DNA of 64,000 nt from an uncultured Pseudomonas sp. (GCF_913777995.1 NZ_CAJYVE010000050.1:24640-88639); one strand, 5' to 3'; shown: positions 34,672 to 45,173, numbered from the stretch's first letter. Notes: generated by a model not told the origin, from the letters alone. A program made the numbers and translations.

Positions 34672-37600
34672 GGTAGGCACTCCAGCGGGCGATGCTTTCC
34701 AGCAGCACCGACTCCTGGTACGGCTTGCTGAGGTATTCGTTGACCCCGAGGGCCATGGCGCGGTCGCGGTGCTTCTGCCCCGAGCGCGAAGTGATCATGA
34801 TGATCGGCAGGTGCCGCAGGCGGTCATGCTGGCGAATCTGGCTGGCCACGTCGAAGCCGTCCATGCGCGGCATCTCGATGTCCAGCAGCAGCACGTCGGG
34901 GGTGTACTCCTCCAAAAGCGCCATGGCATCGACCCCATCCTTGGCGGTGGCCACGCGCATGCCGTGGCGTTCCAGCAGGCGGCTGGTGACCTTGCGCACG
35001 GTCACCGAGTCATCCACCACCATCACCCGCAGCGCTCGTCGCCCGGCATGCCCGATGGCGGGCACCTGGGCACCCGGCTCGTGGATCGCCAGGCGCGCGT
35101 GCTGGGTGCGCAGCCAGGCCAGCAGGTCGAGAATCAGCACGACTCGGCCATCGCCGAGAATGGTCGCGCCGCTGACCCCCTGCACCCTGGCGAACTGCGG
35201 ACCGAGCTTCTTGACCACGATTTCCCGGGTGCCGGCCAGCGCATCGACCTGCACGGCGACCCACTGGTCCTGCTGGTGAACCAGCAGCACCGGCAGCGGC
35301 TGCATCTGGTCGTGCAGGCTGGGGCGGCTCATGCCCAGCAGCTCGCCGAGGTAACGCAGCTCGTAGGTACGCCCACCGTAGCGGTAGCGCGGTACGGCTT
35401 CCTGGTAGCGCTCCAGCAGTTCGCCGGGCATCACCCGCACCAGGCCCTGCACCGTGTTGAGCGGCAAGGCGAACTGCTCGTCGCCACACTGCACCATCAG
35501 CGCCCGGTTGACCGACACCGAGAACGGCAGGCGAATGCGAAAATGCGTGCCCTGCCCCGGCAACGAGTCGATGCTCATCGAGCCGCCCAGCTGCTTGACC
35601 TCGGCATGCACCACGTCCATACCCACGCCACGCCCGGAGATCTGGGTGATGACCTCGGCGGTGGAAAAGCCTGCTTCGAGGATGAACGGCAGCACTTCGT
35701 GATCGGCGAGCACCGCATCTTCCTGGATCAGCCCGCGCTTGATCGCCTTGCGGCGCACCGCCGCCATATCGACACCGGGACCGTCGTCGCTCAGCTCGAT
35801 GACGATATCGCCGCCCTCGTGGCGCAGGTCGAGGCGAATGTGGCCCTGCTCGGGCTTGCCGGCGGCAATGCGCCGTTCGGTACTTTCCAGGCCGTGGTCG
35901 ACGGCATTGCGCAGCATGTGCTCCAGCGGCGCGACCATGCGTTCCAGCACGCTGCGGTCCATCTCGCCTTCGGCGTTGCCGACATCGAACTGCACCAGCT
36001 TGTTGAGTTCACCGGCCACTTGGCGCACCACGCGGCGCAGACGCGGCACCAGACGCTCGAAGGGCACCATGCGGGTGCGCATCAGGCCTTCCTGCAGTTC
36101 GGTGTTGACCCTGGCCTGCTTGCCCAGCAGGGTCTCGGCGTAACGGTTGTGGCGGTCGAGGGTTTCCTTGAGGTCGACCAGGTCGGAAGCCGACTCGCTC
36201 AAGGCCCGCGACAGTTGTTGCAGTTGCGAGTGGCGGTCCATCTCCAGTGGGTCGAAGTCTTCATAGCCGCGCCGCTCGCCATGGCTCTGCTCACGGCTGA
36301 GGATGCGCCCCTGGGTTTCGGTTTCCAGGCGCCGCAACTGGTCGCGCATGCGTTCGAGGGTGGTTTCCATCTCTACCAGGGTGCCCTGGGTGTCGAGGAT
36401 CTGCTGCTCGATACGGCCCCGGAAAATCGAGGTTTCACCGGCCAGGTTGACCAGTTGTTCGAGGTCCTCGGCGGCGACCTTGACCATTTCCGGGCCGGCG
36501 CGCTCGGCCTCGGCGTCATGCGCCGGCAGCGGCGGCGCCGGTACGGCGACCGGCGGTTCCAGCGTGTCGAGCTGGCGGATGCTGTCGATCAGCCGCGTGG
36601 GATCGGGCAGCGGCCGCTCTTCACGCTCGGCATCGAGCATGTCGGCAAGCAGGTCATGGCCGCGTTGCAGCAGACTCAGCAACAGTGGCGCAGCCTGGCG
36701 CGTACCGGCGAACAGCGCCTCGTAGAGCGATTCGACTTCATGGGCCAGGTCGCTGATGGGTTTGATCTCGACCATCCGCGCACCGCCCTTGAGGGTATGC
36801 AGGTCGCGCAGCAGGTTCTCTACCTCCTGCAGGTTGTGCGGGTCGACCTGCCAGCGCGCCAGCGCCGCACCAGCGCTGTCGAGAATGTCGGCGGCTTCCT
36901 GGAGAAAGATGTCACGCAGCTCGGGGTCACGCTCCGGGCCGCTCGGCGCGGCCTTCGCCTCCGGCACGGCGTCCGCGCCAGGCACACGCACCTTGCGCAG
37001 CGCCTCGATGGCGGTGATCAGCGCCAGGGGCGCGGTCAGCGGCTGGCCGTGGCGCAGTTGTTCGAGCATCAGGGCCAGTTGATCGTGGCTCTTGATCAGC
37101 AGGTCGGCCAGCTCTGCCGAATAGCCGTAGCGACGCTCGGTGAGCCCGGCATATAGCGCTTCGAGTTCATGGCCCAGGTCACTCATGGCGGTGACCCCGG
37201 CCATGCGTGCGCCGCCCTTCAGGGTGTGCAGGTCGCGCTGCAACGACGGCAGGGGCTGCGGGTTGTCAGGGGCGGTCAGCCAGCGTTGCAGTGCCTGCCC
37301 GGCACTGTCGAGGATATCCGTTGCCTCTTCGAGGAAGATGGCCACGATTTCATCGTCGGGCGCGCTTTCATCGGCCAGCTGGCCAGTCGCCGCGCCCAGC
37401 TCGGTGACCCGGCTGCCGTCGCGGGCCACCAGCCCAGTGGCGGTCGGGTCCAGGGCCTGGTCCAGCAGGCCATGCAAGGCCGCCACGCAGTCCGGGCGCG
37501 GTTGCACGTCCTGCCCGGCCGCCAACTGGTCGAACATGTCGATCAGTGCTTCGTGGGCCTGCTCGGCCGCGTCGAAGAAGCGCTCGCTGGCTGCCAGGCT

Positions 37601-40510
37601 GCTTTCCTCGACCGCGCCATAGAGGTCCAGCAGGGCCTCGCACAGCTCGTCGATCTGCGGCAGGTCGGCCAGGTGTGCGGCGTGGCCGAGACTGGTCAGT
37701 TCGTCGAGCAGCGCCGTGAGTTCCTGGCGGTCGCCAGGATGCTCACGCCAGCGCTGCAACAGACCTTCGGCGTCCAGGACGATATCCATGCCCTGCTGCA
37801 GGAAGGTCTGGATCAGCTTGGGGTTCGCCTGCACTGGCGCGTCGCTGGCGTCCTGCAGAGCAGCGGCCAGGCGCTGGGAAAGCAGCGCTTGCGCGGCCTC
37901 GATCACCTCCGCCGCACCTTCGATAGGCGCCAGCGGCTGGCTGTCGAGCTGCTCCAGTCCCCGGTGGAACAACGGCTCGGCACTGCGCAGCAGGTTCAGT
38001 TCAGGGGTTTCGATGGCAATCAGGTGGGCCTTGCACTCGCGCACCAGTTCATCCAGCGCCTTGGCCAGTTCAGCGATCGGCAGCACGCCGGCCATGTAGG
38101 CACTGCCTTTGAGGGTGTGCAGCGCACGGTGCAGGTCGTCACCGGCCAGCGCCTGCCCACGGGTGGCGCGGTCCAGGAAGCGGTCGAGCACCTGCAGATG
38201 CCCCAACGCCTCCTGACGGAAGATTTCCAGCAGCAGTGGGTCGATGCGCTCGTCGCTCGCTGGTGGGTTGCCGCTGGCCAGCGCCTGGGCCTGGGCGGCC
38301 AGGCGGTCGGCCTCGGAATGCGGTGCCTGCCGGCCGCTGGCGAAGTCGTGGATCAGCTCGGGCAGCAGCGCCTGGACTTCGCCCAGCAGCTGGCGCACTG
38401 GCTGGGCGGGCTCGCGCTGGCCTTCGAGAATACGGTTGAGCAGGTTTTCCACCGCCCAGGCCAGTTCGCCGATGACCAGCGCGCGCACCATGCGCCCGCT
38501 GCCCTTGAGGGTATGGAAGGCGCGGCGCACCTCAGTCAATGGCTGCTGGGCGTTGGCTCCCGGCGTGGCCAGGGCGATCAGCCAGCGCGGTACATGCTCG
38601 CGCAGCGCGGCCAGTACCTCTTCGGCCTCCTCGACGAACACCTCGCGCAGCTCGGCGTCCACCGGCGCCTCGTCGTCCGGTGGCGGCAACAGGCGCAGCG
38701 GCATGTCGCGGCCTGGCGGGTTGACCGCCGCCACCGGCCGGGCCAGGGCCTGCACGATGTCCTGGCCATCGGCATCATGGCGCGCCGGTCGGGCGTCGGC
38801 CTCTGGTGGCGGCAGGCCCGCCAGCTCCTGCGCCGGCGCGCAGCCCAGGCGCGCCAGGCTGTCGTGGGCCATGTCGAGGTAACGGTCGCCGGGCGCTTCG
38901 TGGTCTTCGCCCATGCGCGCCAGGTAGAAGTCGATGGCGCACAGCGCCTCGGCCCAGGCTTGCAAAGCCTCCGGCCCCGGATGCTCGGCGGCGTCCAGCA
39001 GGTGCTCGCGCACATAGAAAGCGCAGGTGGCCAACAGCGCGGCGGCGCGCACCAGGGGAATCATCGCCAGCGCGCCGCGGACCTGAACCAGGTGTTCATA
39101 GAGCCCCTGCAGCGGCTCACGGGACCAGCCCTGCTCGGTGCAGGCAGTCATTTCCTCCATCACCTGCTGCAGAACCAGGCGCGCCTCGCGGATCACCAGC
39201 TGGTGAATACGCGTGAGGTCGGTGGTGGGCAGGTGGCTTTCCTCGCGGCGGCTGTCGCCGATCACCCCGATCATGCCCGCCAGGGTCGACTCGACGTACA
39301 GCAAGGCGCCGGCCACATCCATCAACACCGCATCGGCGGGCTCGCGCTGGCCCTGGGCGATCCCCTGAACCATCGCCACCTGGTCGATGATGACCTTGCG
39401 CGGCTGGCCGAAGCCCAGCACCGCCAGGGTATCGGCGATCTGGCGCAGCGCCGGCAGCAGCGCGCTCAGTTCGCTGACCCGCTGGCGGTCGCCACGCACG
39501 AAGACGTCGAGGCGCTCCTTGGCGCGAACCAGGCCTTCGCAGACCGCCAGGATCACCGTGCGCATGGCATCGCGGTCCGGTGCGGTCATGCCGCCGGAGG
39601 CCTGCACCGAGACATGCCCGTCGGGCAGCGCTTCGCCCAGCGCATAGCGTTCCTGCAAGGCCAGGATGCCCGGTGCCTGGCTGTCGGATTTGGCGATGTA
39701 GAACAGCAGGCTCTTGAGCAGCTCGTCTGGCGCTGGCTGGTTGATGCCCTGCACGCCCTGCCCGGCCAGGCGTGCCAGCTCGCGCTCGACCTCCTGCAGC
39801 AGGCTGCGCAGTGCCGGGCTGTTGGTGAAGCTGCCCGCCGCCATGGCCTCTACCAGCGCCTCAACGATCTGCCACAGGGCCTCCAGCGGCGCGCCAGCGC
39901 ACAGCTGCTGTAACTGCTCGAACACCTCGCTCATGTTCTGCAGGTGGGTCTGCACGTCCTGCTCGCGCAGCAGCCCGGCGTGGGCTTGCTGCAGGCACTG
40001 CCGCCAGGCGTCCAGCCGCTGCGCCCAGTCCGCCAAGTCGCGTTCGGCCAGGGCCTGCTCGTCGAGCGGCGGCGTGTCGTCCAGGCGTGGTGCGAACAGG
40101 CTGGTTTCCGAAAGCAGCCCCTCGCCGCGCGCGCTGCGCAGGTCGTTGAGCAAGGGCAGGATCATCAGCGGCAGGTCGCGCCGCGCGGCGTGGACGCGCT
40201 CCAGATAATCGGGTAACTGGCCCATGGCCTGGTCGAGCAACAGCATGGCTTCGTCGGGGTGGCCGACGCGGTGCTCGCGCAGGGCGATCACCAGCTGTTC
40301 GATTTCCTCGGCCAGCAGCGCGGCGCCATAGAACTCGATCATCTGCAGGCTGCCATGCACCTGGTGCACGGCGTGCAGACACTGCTCCAGCGCGGTAGCG
40401 TCGTGGCCCGCCGCCGTGAAGGCATCCAGGCACTGACGGGCCTGGCGCAGGTTGTCGGCAATCTCGCCGCGCAGCCACTGCAGGGCGACGTAATCGTGAT
40501 GATCAGGCAT
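34664..40510 (-). CDS. chpA: ChpA/PilL hybrid multi-Hpt histidine kinase-response regulator
   Basis: A 1,948-residue CheA-like kinase controlling type IV pilus function. In order: a first Hpt-like helix bundle with VHQVHGSLQ near 52; a degenerate one (VQVRGALAMI) without His; four canonical HTLKG Hpt motifs near 665, 798, 1096 and 1238; dimerisation helices; a HATPase domain with N box LRNAVDHG near 1534 and ISGRGVGMDVV; a CheW-like domain; and a C-terminal receiver with phospho-acceptor Asp in LLLDIEMPRMDG near 1876 and SKP lysine. P. aeruginosa ChpA is larger (~2,470 residues) with more phosphotransfer modules, so this is a reduced version. Confidence 0.95.
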   Translation of the reverse strand: MPDHHDYVALQWLRGEIADNLRQARQCLDAFTAAGHDATALEQCLHAVHQVHGSLQMIEFYGAALLAEEIEQLVIALREHRVGHPDEAMLLLDQAMGQLPDYLERVHAARRDLPLMILPLLNDLRSARGEGLLSETSLFAPRLDDTPPLDEQALAERDLADWAQRLDAWRQCLQQAHAGLLREQDVQTHLQNMSEVFEQLQQLCAGAPLEALWQIVEALVEAMAAGSFTNSPALRSLLQEVERELARLAGQGVQGINQPAPDELLKSLLFYIAKSDSQAPGILALQERYALGEALPDGHVSVQASGGMTAPDRDAMRTVILAVCEGLVRAKERLDVFVRGDRQRVSELSALLPALRQIADTLAVLGFGQPRKVIIDQVAMVQGIAQGQREPADAVLMDVAGALLYVESTLAGMIGVIGDSRREESHLPTTDLTRIHQLVIREARLVLQQVMEEMTACTEQGWSREPLQGLYEHLVQVRGALAMIPLVRAAALLATCAFYVREHLLDAAEHPGPEALQAWAEALCAIDFYLARMGEDHEAPGDRYLDMAHDSLARLGCAPAQELAGLPPPEADARPARHDADGQDIVQALARPVAAVNPPGRDMPLRLLPPPDDEAPVDAELREVFVEEAEEVLAALREHVPRWLIALATPGANAQQPLTEVRRAFHTLKGSGRMVRALVIGELAWAVENLLNRILEGQREPAQPVRQLLGEVQALLPELIHDFASGRQAPHSEADRLAAQAQALASGNPPASDERIDPLLLEIFRQEALGHLQVLDRFLDRATRGQALAGDDLHRALHTLKGSAYMAGVLPIAELAKALDELVRECKAHLIAIETPELNLLRSAEPLFHRGLEQLDSQPLAPIEGAAEVIEAAQALLSQRLAAALQDASDAPVQANPKLIQTFLQQGMDIVLDAEGLLQRWREHPGDRQELTALLDELTSLGHAAHLADLPQIDELCEALLDLYGAVEESSLAASERFFDAAEQAHEALIDMFDQLAAGQDVQPRPDCVAALHGLLDQALDPTATGLVARDGSRVTELGAATGQLADESAPDDEIVAIFLEEATDILDSAGQALQRWLTAPDNPQPLPSLQRDLHTLKGGARMAGVTAMSDLGHELEALYAGLTERRYGYSAELADLLIKSHDQLALMLEQLRHGQPLTAPLALITAIEALRKVRVPGADAVPEAKAAPSGPERDPELRDIFLQEAADILDSAGAALARWQVDPHNLQEVENLLRDLHTLKGGARMVEIKPISDLAHEVESLYEALFAGTRQAAPLLLSLLQRGHDLLADMLDAEREERPLPDPTRLIDSIRQLDTLEPPVAVPAPPLPAHDAEAERAGPEMVKVAAEDLEQLVNLAGETSIFRGRIEQQILDTQGTLVEMETTLERMRDQLRRLETETQGRILSREQSHGERRGYEDFDPLEMDRHSQLQQLSRALSESASDLVDLKETLDRHNRYAETLLGKQARVNTELQEGLMRTRMVPFERLVPRLRRVVRQVAGELNKLVQFDVGNAEGEMDRSVLERMVAPLEHMLRNAVDHGLESTERRIAAGKPEQGHIRLDLRHEGGDIVIELSDDGPGVDMAAVRRKAIKRGLIQEDAVLADHEVLPFILEAGFSTAEVITQISGRGVGMDVVHAEVKQLGGSMSIDSLPGQGTHFRIRLPFSVSVNRALMVQCGDEQFALPLNTVQGLVRVMPGELLERYQEAVPRYRYGGRTYELRYLGELLGMSRPSLHDQMQPLPVLLVHQQDQWVAVQVDALAGTREIVVKKLGPQFARVQGVSGATILGDGRVVLILDLLAWLRTQHARLAIHEPGAQVPAIGHAGRRALRVMVVDDSVTVRKVTSRLLERHGMRVATAKDGVDAMALLEEYTPDVLLLDIEMPRMDGFDVASQIRQHDRLRHLPIIMITSRSGQKHRDRAMALGVNEYLSKPYQESVLLESIARWSAYHA

Positions 40511-40543
40511 GGCGCTGCCGGCTCTTGCGGTGCGGGGCGCCCA

Positions 40544-42586
40544 TCATCGCGCATCCCGTGAGGCTGGCAGGGTGAAGCCGGACACCGAGCGACGCATGGC
40601 ACTGGCCAGTTTCGCCAGGTTGCCGATGCTCTCGGCGGTGGCCTTGGTGCCGGAAGTGGTCTGCGAAGTGATCTGCTGGATCACCGTCATGGTCTGGGCG
40701 ATCTGCCCGGCCGACACCGCCTGCTGCTGAGCGGCGTCGGTGATGCTCTCGATGAGTTCGGCGAGCACCCGTGAAACGCCTTCGATCTCTTCCAGGGCCA
40801 CCCCGGCATCCTGGGCCAGGCGCGCCCCGCGCACCACCTCGCTGGTGGTCTGCTCCATGGAGATCACCGCCTCGTTGGTGTCATTCTGGATGGCCCGCAC
40901 CAGGGTCTCGATCTGCTTGGTCGCCGACGACGAACGCTCGGCCAGGCGTTGCACCTCGTCGGCCACCACGGCGAAGCCACGCCCGGCGTCGCCGGCCATG
41001 GATGCCTGGATCGCCGCGTTGAGAGCGAGGATGTTGGTCTGGTCCGAGATGTCGTCGATCAGGCTGACGATGTCGCCGATTTCCTGGGACGACTCGCCCA
41101 GGCGCTTGATGCGCTTGGAGGTGTCCTGGATCTGCTCGCGAATGTTGTCCATGCCGTGGATGGTGTTGTGCACCACCTCGTTGCCCTTGTTGGCGATGGC
41201 TACCGAACGCGCCGCCACAGTGGAAGACTCCGAGGCGTTGCTGGACACCTGGTCGATGGACTGCGCCATGTCGGTGATTGCCGTCGAGGCCGCGCTGATC
41301 TGCAGTGCCTGGTGTTCCGAAGCACCGGCCAGCTGCATCGCGGTGGCCTGGGTGTCCTGCACGGCGGCCGCCACCTGCTCGGCGGTGAAGTTGATGGTGG
41401 CGACCAGTTCGCGCAGTTGGTCGATGGAAAAGTTGATCGAGTCGGCAATCGCGCCGGTGAAGTCCTCGGTGACCGACGCGGCCACGGTCAGGTCGCCGTC
41501 GGCCAGGTCTTCGATTTCATCCAGCAGGCGCATGATCGCCGCCTGGTTGCGCTCGCTCTTCTGCGCGGTTTCGTGCAGTTGCCGGTTGGTCTCGCGGACC
41601 ATCACCAGGCCGATGAGAATCACCGACATCAGCGCCAGCAGGCCCAGCAGGTAACCGCCTACCGAGTTGAGGCTGCGCTGGCTGGCCAGGTGTTCAAGGC
41701 TGCCGGCCAGCGCCGAGGCCTGGTCGAGCAGGGTCTGGGAGGTGGTGAAGATCTTGCCGGCGGCCTCGCGGACCTGGAACAGCTCCGGCGAGGTTTCCAG
41801 AATCTCGTCCACCGAGCCGGAAACGAACTGGAACAGCTCGGCGATTTCCGTGAGCCGCGCACGGGCATCGCGGTCCTGGACCTGGCTGATATTGATACCC
41901 GGGTTGCCTTCGAGCATGCCGTTGAGCACCCGGCCGAACTGGCTGGCGTCGCGACCGAAGGCATCGGCGGCCTGCACGGCGGTGTCATCGCCGGCCAGCA
42001 CGGTGTTCACCGCACCAAGAATCCGCTCGGCGAGCAGGGCCTGACGCTGGGCAAGCACCACCTGGCTGGCCGGGGCGTGGCTCTGCAGGAGGATTTCGAC
42101 GACTTTCTCGTACTGGGTCTGCAATTGCGGGATGGTTTCGGCCAGGGTGGCGGCCACCTGATGCAGCGACAGCACGGTCTGCTCGTTGGCAAGGATCACG
42201 TCGGTACTCTTGCGCAGCGCTTCCCAGTCGTTCTGCACCGCACGCAACTCGTCGCGCACCGCCGAGGGTGCAGCCGGCAGGCCGGTGCTGCGGTCACCAT
42301 TGCGCAGGTAACCCCAGCGCCGGTCGAAGTCGTTGCGTGCATCGGCCAGCAGCTTGAACGCCTGGGCCTTGCCGCCGGCCGCCTCGGTGGCATTCTTGGC
42401 GATGCGCTGGGACAGCACGCGCAGCTCGCCGGCATGGCCGATGTACTGCTTGTCGTAGTTCGACTGGGTGTTGAGGTACGCGAAATTGGCGAACAGCAGG
42501 ATGATCAGCACGATCAACGCGATGAACAGCACCACGATCTGCCGCCTGCTGCGCAGTCCCTCCTGGGACTTGCCTGTATTGGTCAT
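40544..42586 (-). CDS. pilJ: PilJ, methyl-accepting chemotaxis protein of the Chp system
   Basis: A 680-residue transmembrane receptor. An N-terminal helix ([18 protein letters not shown], ~19-37) leads into a periplasmic ligand part with two PilJ-type helical modules ([33 protein letters not shown]), a second helix (~318-336), a HAMP region and a long cytosolic coiled coil with the signalling tip [21 protein letters not shown]. In P. aeruginosa PilJ senses surface contact through pilin and feeds ChpA. It ends 33 bases before chpA. The methyltransferase gene pilK, next to pilJ in P. aeruginosa, is missing here. Confidence 0.96.
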   Translation of the reverse strand: MTNTGKSQEGLRSRRQIVVLFIALIVLIILLFANFAYLNTQSNYDKQYIGHAGELRVLSQRIAKNATEAAGGKAQAFKLLADARNDFDRRWGYLRNGDRSTGLPAAPSAVRDELRAVQNDWEALRKSTDVILANEQTVLSLHQVAATLAETIPQLQTQYEKVVEILLQSHAPASQVVLAQRQALLAERILGAVNTVLAGDDTAVQAADAFGRDASQFGRVLNGMLEGNPGINISQVQDRDARARLTEIAELFQFVSGSVDEILETSPELFQVREAAGKIFTTSQTLLDQASALAGSLEHLASQRSLNSVGGYLLGLLALMSVILIGLVMVRETNRQLHETAQKSERNQAAIMRLLDEIEDLADGDLTVAASVTEDFTGAIADSINFSIDQLRELVATINFTAEQVAAAVQDTQATAMQLAGASEHQALQISAASTAITDMAQSIDQVSSNASESSTVAARSVAIANKGNEVVHNTIHGMDNIREQIQDTSKRIKRLGESSQEIGDIVSLIDDISDQTNILALNAAIQASMAGDAGRGFAVVADEVQRLAERSSSATKQIETLVRAIQNDTNEAVISMEQTTSEVVRGARLAQDAGVALEEIEGVSRVLAELIESITDAAQQQAVSAGQIAQTMTVIQQITSQTTSGTKATAESIGNLAKLASAMRRSVSGFTLPASRDAR

Positions 42587-42625
42587 CGATCAGGCCCCCG
42601 CCCGGCCAGCTGCCACTCGTTCAAA

Positions 42626-43165
42626 CTACACCGCCACATCCAGGAAATCCGCCGACTGCACCAGGGCCTTGGTGCTGAACACCCGCCAGCGTCGCGCGGC
42701 CTGGAACTGCCCACGGATGAAAGGCGCCATGCGCGCCCCACAACCGGCATCGGCGCCCGGCAGCAGGTCGGCAGGCTCGAAATGCTGCAGGCCGAGGACC
42801 TCGTCGACCAGCAGCCCGGTGAACACCTCCTGATGCTCCACCACCAGCACCCGGCGCTGCTTGCGCAGCGACGAGTACGTCTGGCCGAAGTAACGCCCCA
42901 GGTCCATCACCGGCAACAGCCGTCCGCGCAGGTTGGCGATGCCCGCCACCCAGGGCCTGACCCCGGGCATTGCCGCCACCCGCGGCTCGTTGAGGATCTC
43001 GGCAATCTCGCCCATGGGCGTGACGAACCATTGCTCGCCCAGGCGAAAGCCGATGCCGCTCCAGTCCTGCTCGCGGGTTTCCTGCGATGGCAGACCCGCA
43101 GCCAGCGAACGGCAGCGCTGGTCGATGTCGAACAGCAGCTCGAAGGCGGTGCGCGACTTGCCCAT
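42626..43165 (-). CDS. pilI: PilI, CheW-like coupling protein
   Basis: A 179-residue CheW-domain protein that couples PilJ to ChpA. The CheW core is GIGFRLGEQWFVTPMGEIAEIL followed by VAGIANLRGRLLPVMDLGRYFG, with the VDEVLGL strand. It starts at 43165, 14 bases after pilH ends, and is followed by pilJ after 39 bases. Confidence 0.95.
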   Translation of the reverse strand: MGKSRTAFELLFDIDQRCRSLAAGLPSQETREQDWSGIGFRLGEQWFVTPMGEIAEILNEPRVAAMPGVRPWVAGIANLRGRLLPVMDLGRYFGQTYSSLRKQRRVLVVEHQEVFTGLLVDEVLGLQHFEPADLLPGADAGCGARMAPFIRGQFQAARRWRVFSTKALVQSADFLDVAV

Positions 43166-43179
43166 GGGCGAGCCCGGCT

Positions 43180-43545
43180 TCAGCCGGCCAGCACCGCGTT
43201 GAGGGTTTTCATCAGGGTTTCTTCGGTGACCGGCTTGGTCAGGTAGTCGCGCGCGCCCTGCCGCGTGCCCCAGACCTTGTCGGTCTCCTGGTCCTTGGTG
43301 GTGATCATGATCACCGGGATGCTGCGCGTGCCTTCGTCCTTGCTCAACTGGCGAGTGGCCTGGAAGCCGTTCAGGCCGGGCATGACGATGTCCATCAGCA
43401 CCGCGTCGGGCTTCTCCTGGCGCGCCAGGGCCACGCCATCGGCGCCGTTCTCGGCCTTGAGCACCTCGTGGCCGTGCTTTTCCAGGATGCTGGTGAACTT
43501 GTACATCTCGGTCGGCGAGTCATCGACGATCAGTATTCGAGCCAT
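43180..43545 (-). CDS. pilH: PilH, single-domain response regulator
   Basis: A 121-residue CheY-like receiver. Acidic pair DDS follows ARILIV, the phospho-acceptor Asp lies in AVLMDIVMPG near residue 52, and TTK and LTKPV carry the conserved Thr and Lys. In the Chp system PilH is linked to retraction and acts opposite to PilG. ATG 43545 is chosen with GGGGAA upstream. It has no output domain. Confidence 0.95.
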   Translation of the reverse strand: MARILIVDDSPTEMYKFTSILEKHGHEVLKAENGADGVALARQEKPDAVLMDIVMPGLNGFQATRQLSKDEGTRSIPVIMITTKDQETDKVWGTRQGARDYLTKPVTEETLMKTLNAVLAG

Positions 43546-43590
43546 GGTATTCCCCAAAAAGGTGGCAGGCCGGCGCTGCGCACGCCGGCC

Positions 43591-44001
43591 TCAGGATACA
43601 TGTTGTTCGACCGCGACGAAGCCGGGGACGTGCACCCGGATCGCGCCCAGGAGTTCCTGGGGGCTGAACGGCTTGGTCAGGAACTGGTCGCAGCCGACGA
43701 TGCGGCCCTTGGCCTTATCGAACAGGCCGTCCTTGGAAGACAGCATGATGACCGGCGTGGAGCGGAACGAGCGATGATTCTTGACCAGCGCGCAGGTCTG
43801 ATAGCCATCCAGGCGCGGCATCATGATGTCGACGAAGATGATCCGCGGGTGGTGGTCGGCGATCTTGGCCAGCGCGTCGAAGCCATCGACAGCGGTGATG
43901 ACCTCGCAACCGGCGTTCCTGAGGATGGTCTCGGCCGTGCGGCGGATGGTCCGCGAGTCGTCGATGACCATCACCTTCAAGGCGGGAGCATGCTGTTCCA
44001 T
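43591..44001 (-). CDS. pilG: PilG, single-domain response regulator
   Basis: A 136-residue CheY-like receiver: VMVIDDSRTIRRTAE, phospho-acceptor Asp in IIFVDIMMPRLDG, VIMLSSKDGLFDK, and LTKPF. PilG is the Chp output linked to pilus extension and cAMP signalling in P. aeruginosa. It is the first gene of the minus-strand pilGHIJ-chpAC run, divergent from gshB; the shared promoter region is 44002-44216. ATG 44001 (MEQHAPALKV) matches the usual start. Confidence 0.95.
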   Translation of the reverse strand: MEQHAPALKVMVIDDSRTIRRTAETILRNAGCEVITAVDGFDALAKIADHHPRIIFVDIMMPRLDGYQTCALVKNHRSFRSTPVIMLSSKDGLFDKAKGRIVGCDQFLTKPFSPQELLGAIRVHVPGFVAVEQHVS

Positions 44002-44216
44002 GTGGGATGTTCCGTCGCCGCAGCGAATGTTTGCGTGGCCTGCACGGCACCCGGGCCTGAGGCAGAGCGGCACAGGGCGGATGCCGAGACGTTTTAGCAC
44101 ACTCTCGGAGCGCAATCCATAAACCCCACCCGCCCCTTGACCCGGAGCACGCCGCCCGCCACCCTGACGCCTGTTTCGGCCCACGGCCATCACCGGACAT
44201 ATAGAGGAACCTGCCC

Positions 44217-45167
44217 ATGAGCGTTCGCCTAGGAATCGTCATGGACCCCATTGAGCGCATCTCCTACAAGAAGGACAGCTCGCTGGCCATGCTCCTGGCC
44301 GCTCAGGAGCGCGGCTGGTCGCTGTTCTACATGGAGCTGCCCGACCTGTACCAGAACCTGGGCCAGGCCCGCGCGCGCATGAAGCCGCTGAAGGTCTTCG
44401 CCGACCCGGCCAAGTGGTTCGAATTCGGCGCAGAACAGGACAGCGGCCTGGACGAGCTGGACGTGATCCTGATGCGCAAGGACCCGCCCTTCGACATGGA
44501 GTTCGTCTACTCCACCTACCTGCTGGAGCAGGCCGAGCGGGCTGGCGTGCTGGTGGTCAACAAGCCGCAGAGCCTGCGTGACTGCAACGAAAAGCTGTTC
44601 GCCACGCTGTTCCCGCAGTGCACCCCGCCGACCCTGGTCAGCCGCCGCGCGGACATCCTGCGCGCCTTCACCGAGCAACAGGGCGACACCATCCTCAAGC
44701 CGCTGGACGGCATGGGCGGCACCTCGATCTTCCGCCACCGTGCCGGCGACCCGAACCTGTCGGTGATCCTCGAAACCCTCACCGCCAACGGCACCCAGCA
44801 GATCATGGCGCAGGGCTACCTGCCGGCAATCAAGGACGGCGACAAGCGCATCCTGATGATCGATGGCGAGCCGGTGCCGTACTGCCTGGCGCGTATCCCG
44901 GCCGCCGGCGAGACGCGTGGCAACCTGGCGGCTGGCGGCCGCGGCGAAGCCCGCCCGCTGACCGAGCGTGACCGCTGGATCGCCGCCCAGGTCGGCCCGA
45001 CCCTGCGTGAAAAGGGCCTGCTGTTCGTGGGGCTGGATGTGATCGGCGAACACCTCACGGAAATCAACGTCACCAGCCCGACCTGCATCCGCGAAATCGA
45101 CAATGCCTACGGCACGCGCATCGGCAGCCTGCTGATGGATGCCATCGAAAAGAAACTCAAGCGCTGA
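44217..45167 (+). CDS. gshB: Glutathione synthetase
   Basis: GshB ligates gamma-glutamylcysteine and glycine with ATP, the last step of glutathione synthesis. The 316-residue ATP-grasp protein begins MSVRLGIVMDPIERISYKKD, has MRKDPPFDMEF, the ATP-binding KPLDGMGGTSIFR, and NVTSPTCIREID near the end. GAGGAA precedes the ATG. It is divergent from pilG and starts the plus-strand run gshB-tonB-algH-ruvX. Confidence 0.98.
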   Translation: MSVRLGIVMDPIERISYKKDSSLAMLLAAQERGWSLFYMELPDLYQNLGQARARMKPLKVFADPAKWFEFGAEQDSGLDELDVILMRKDPPFDMEFVYSTYLLEQAERAGVLVVNKPQSLRDCNEKLFATLFPQCTPPTLVSRRADILRAFTEQQGDTILKPLDGMGGTSIFRHRAGDPNLSVILETLTANGTQQIMAQGYLPAIKDGDKRILMIDGEPVPYCLARIPAAGETRGNLAAGGRGEARPLTERDRWIAAQVGPTLREKGLLFVGLDVIGEHLTEINVTSPTCIREIDNAYGTRIGSLLMDAIEKKLKR

Positions 45168-45173
45168 CGCTCA

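Noticed and set aside
34670-39913. Very long open frames on the plus strand opposite chpA (over 800 codons each)
   Set aside because: They are shadows of a GC-rich gene: the sequences are low-complexity His/Gln/Arg-rich, have no family motifs, and the minus strand encodes a complete ChpA.
44217-45167. Antisense frame opposite gshB
   Set aside because: The plus strand encodes a full-length glutathione synthetase with all ATP-grasp motifs; the antisense frame has no recognisable features.
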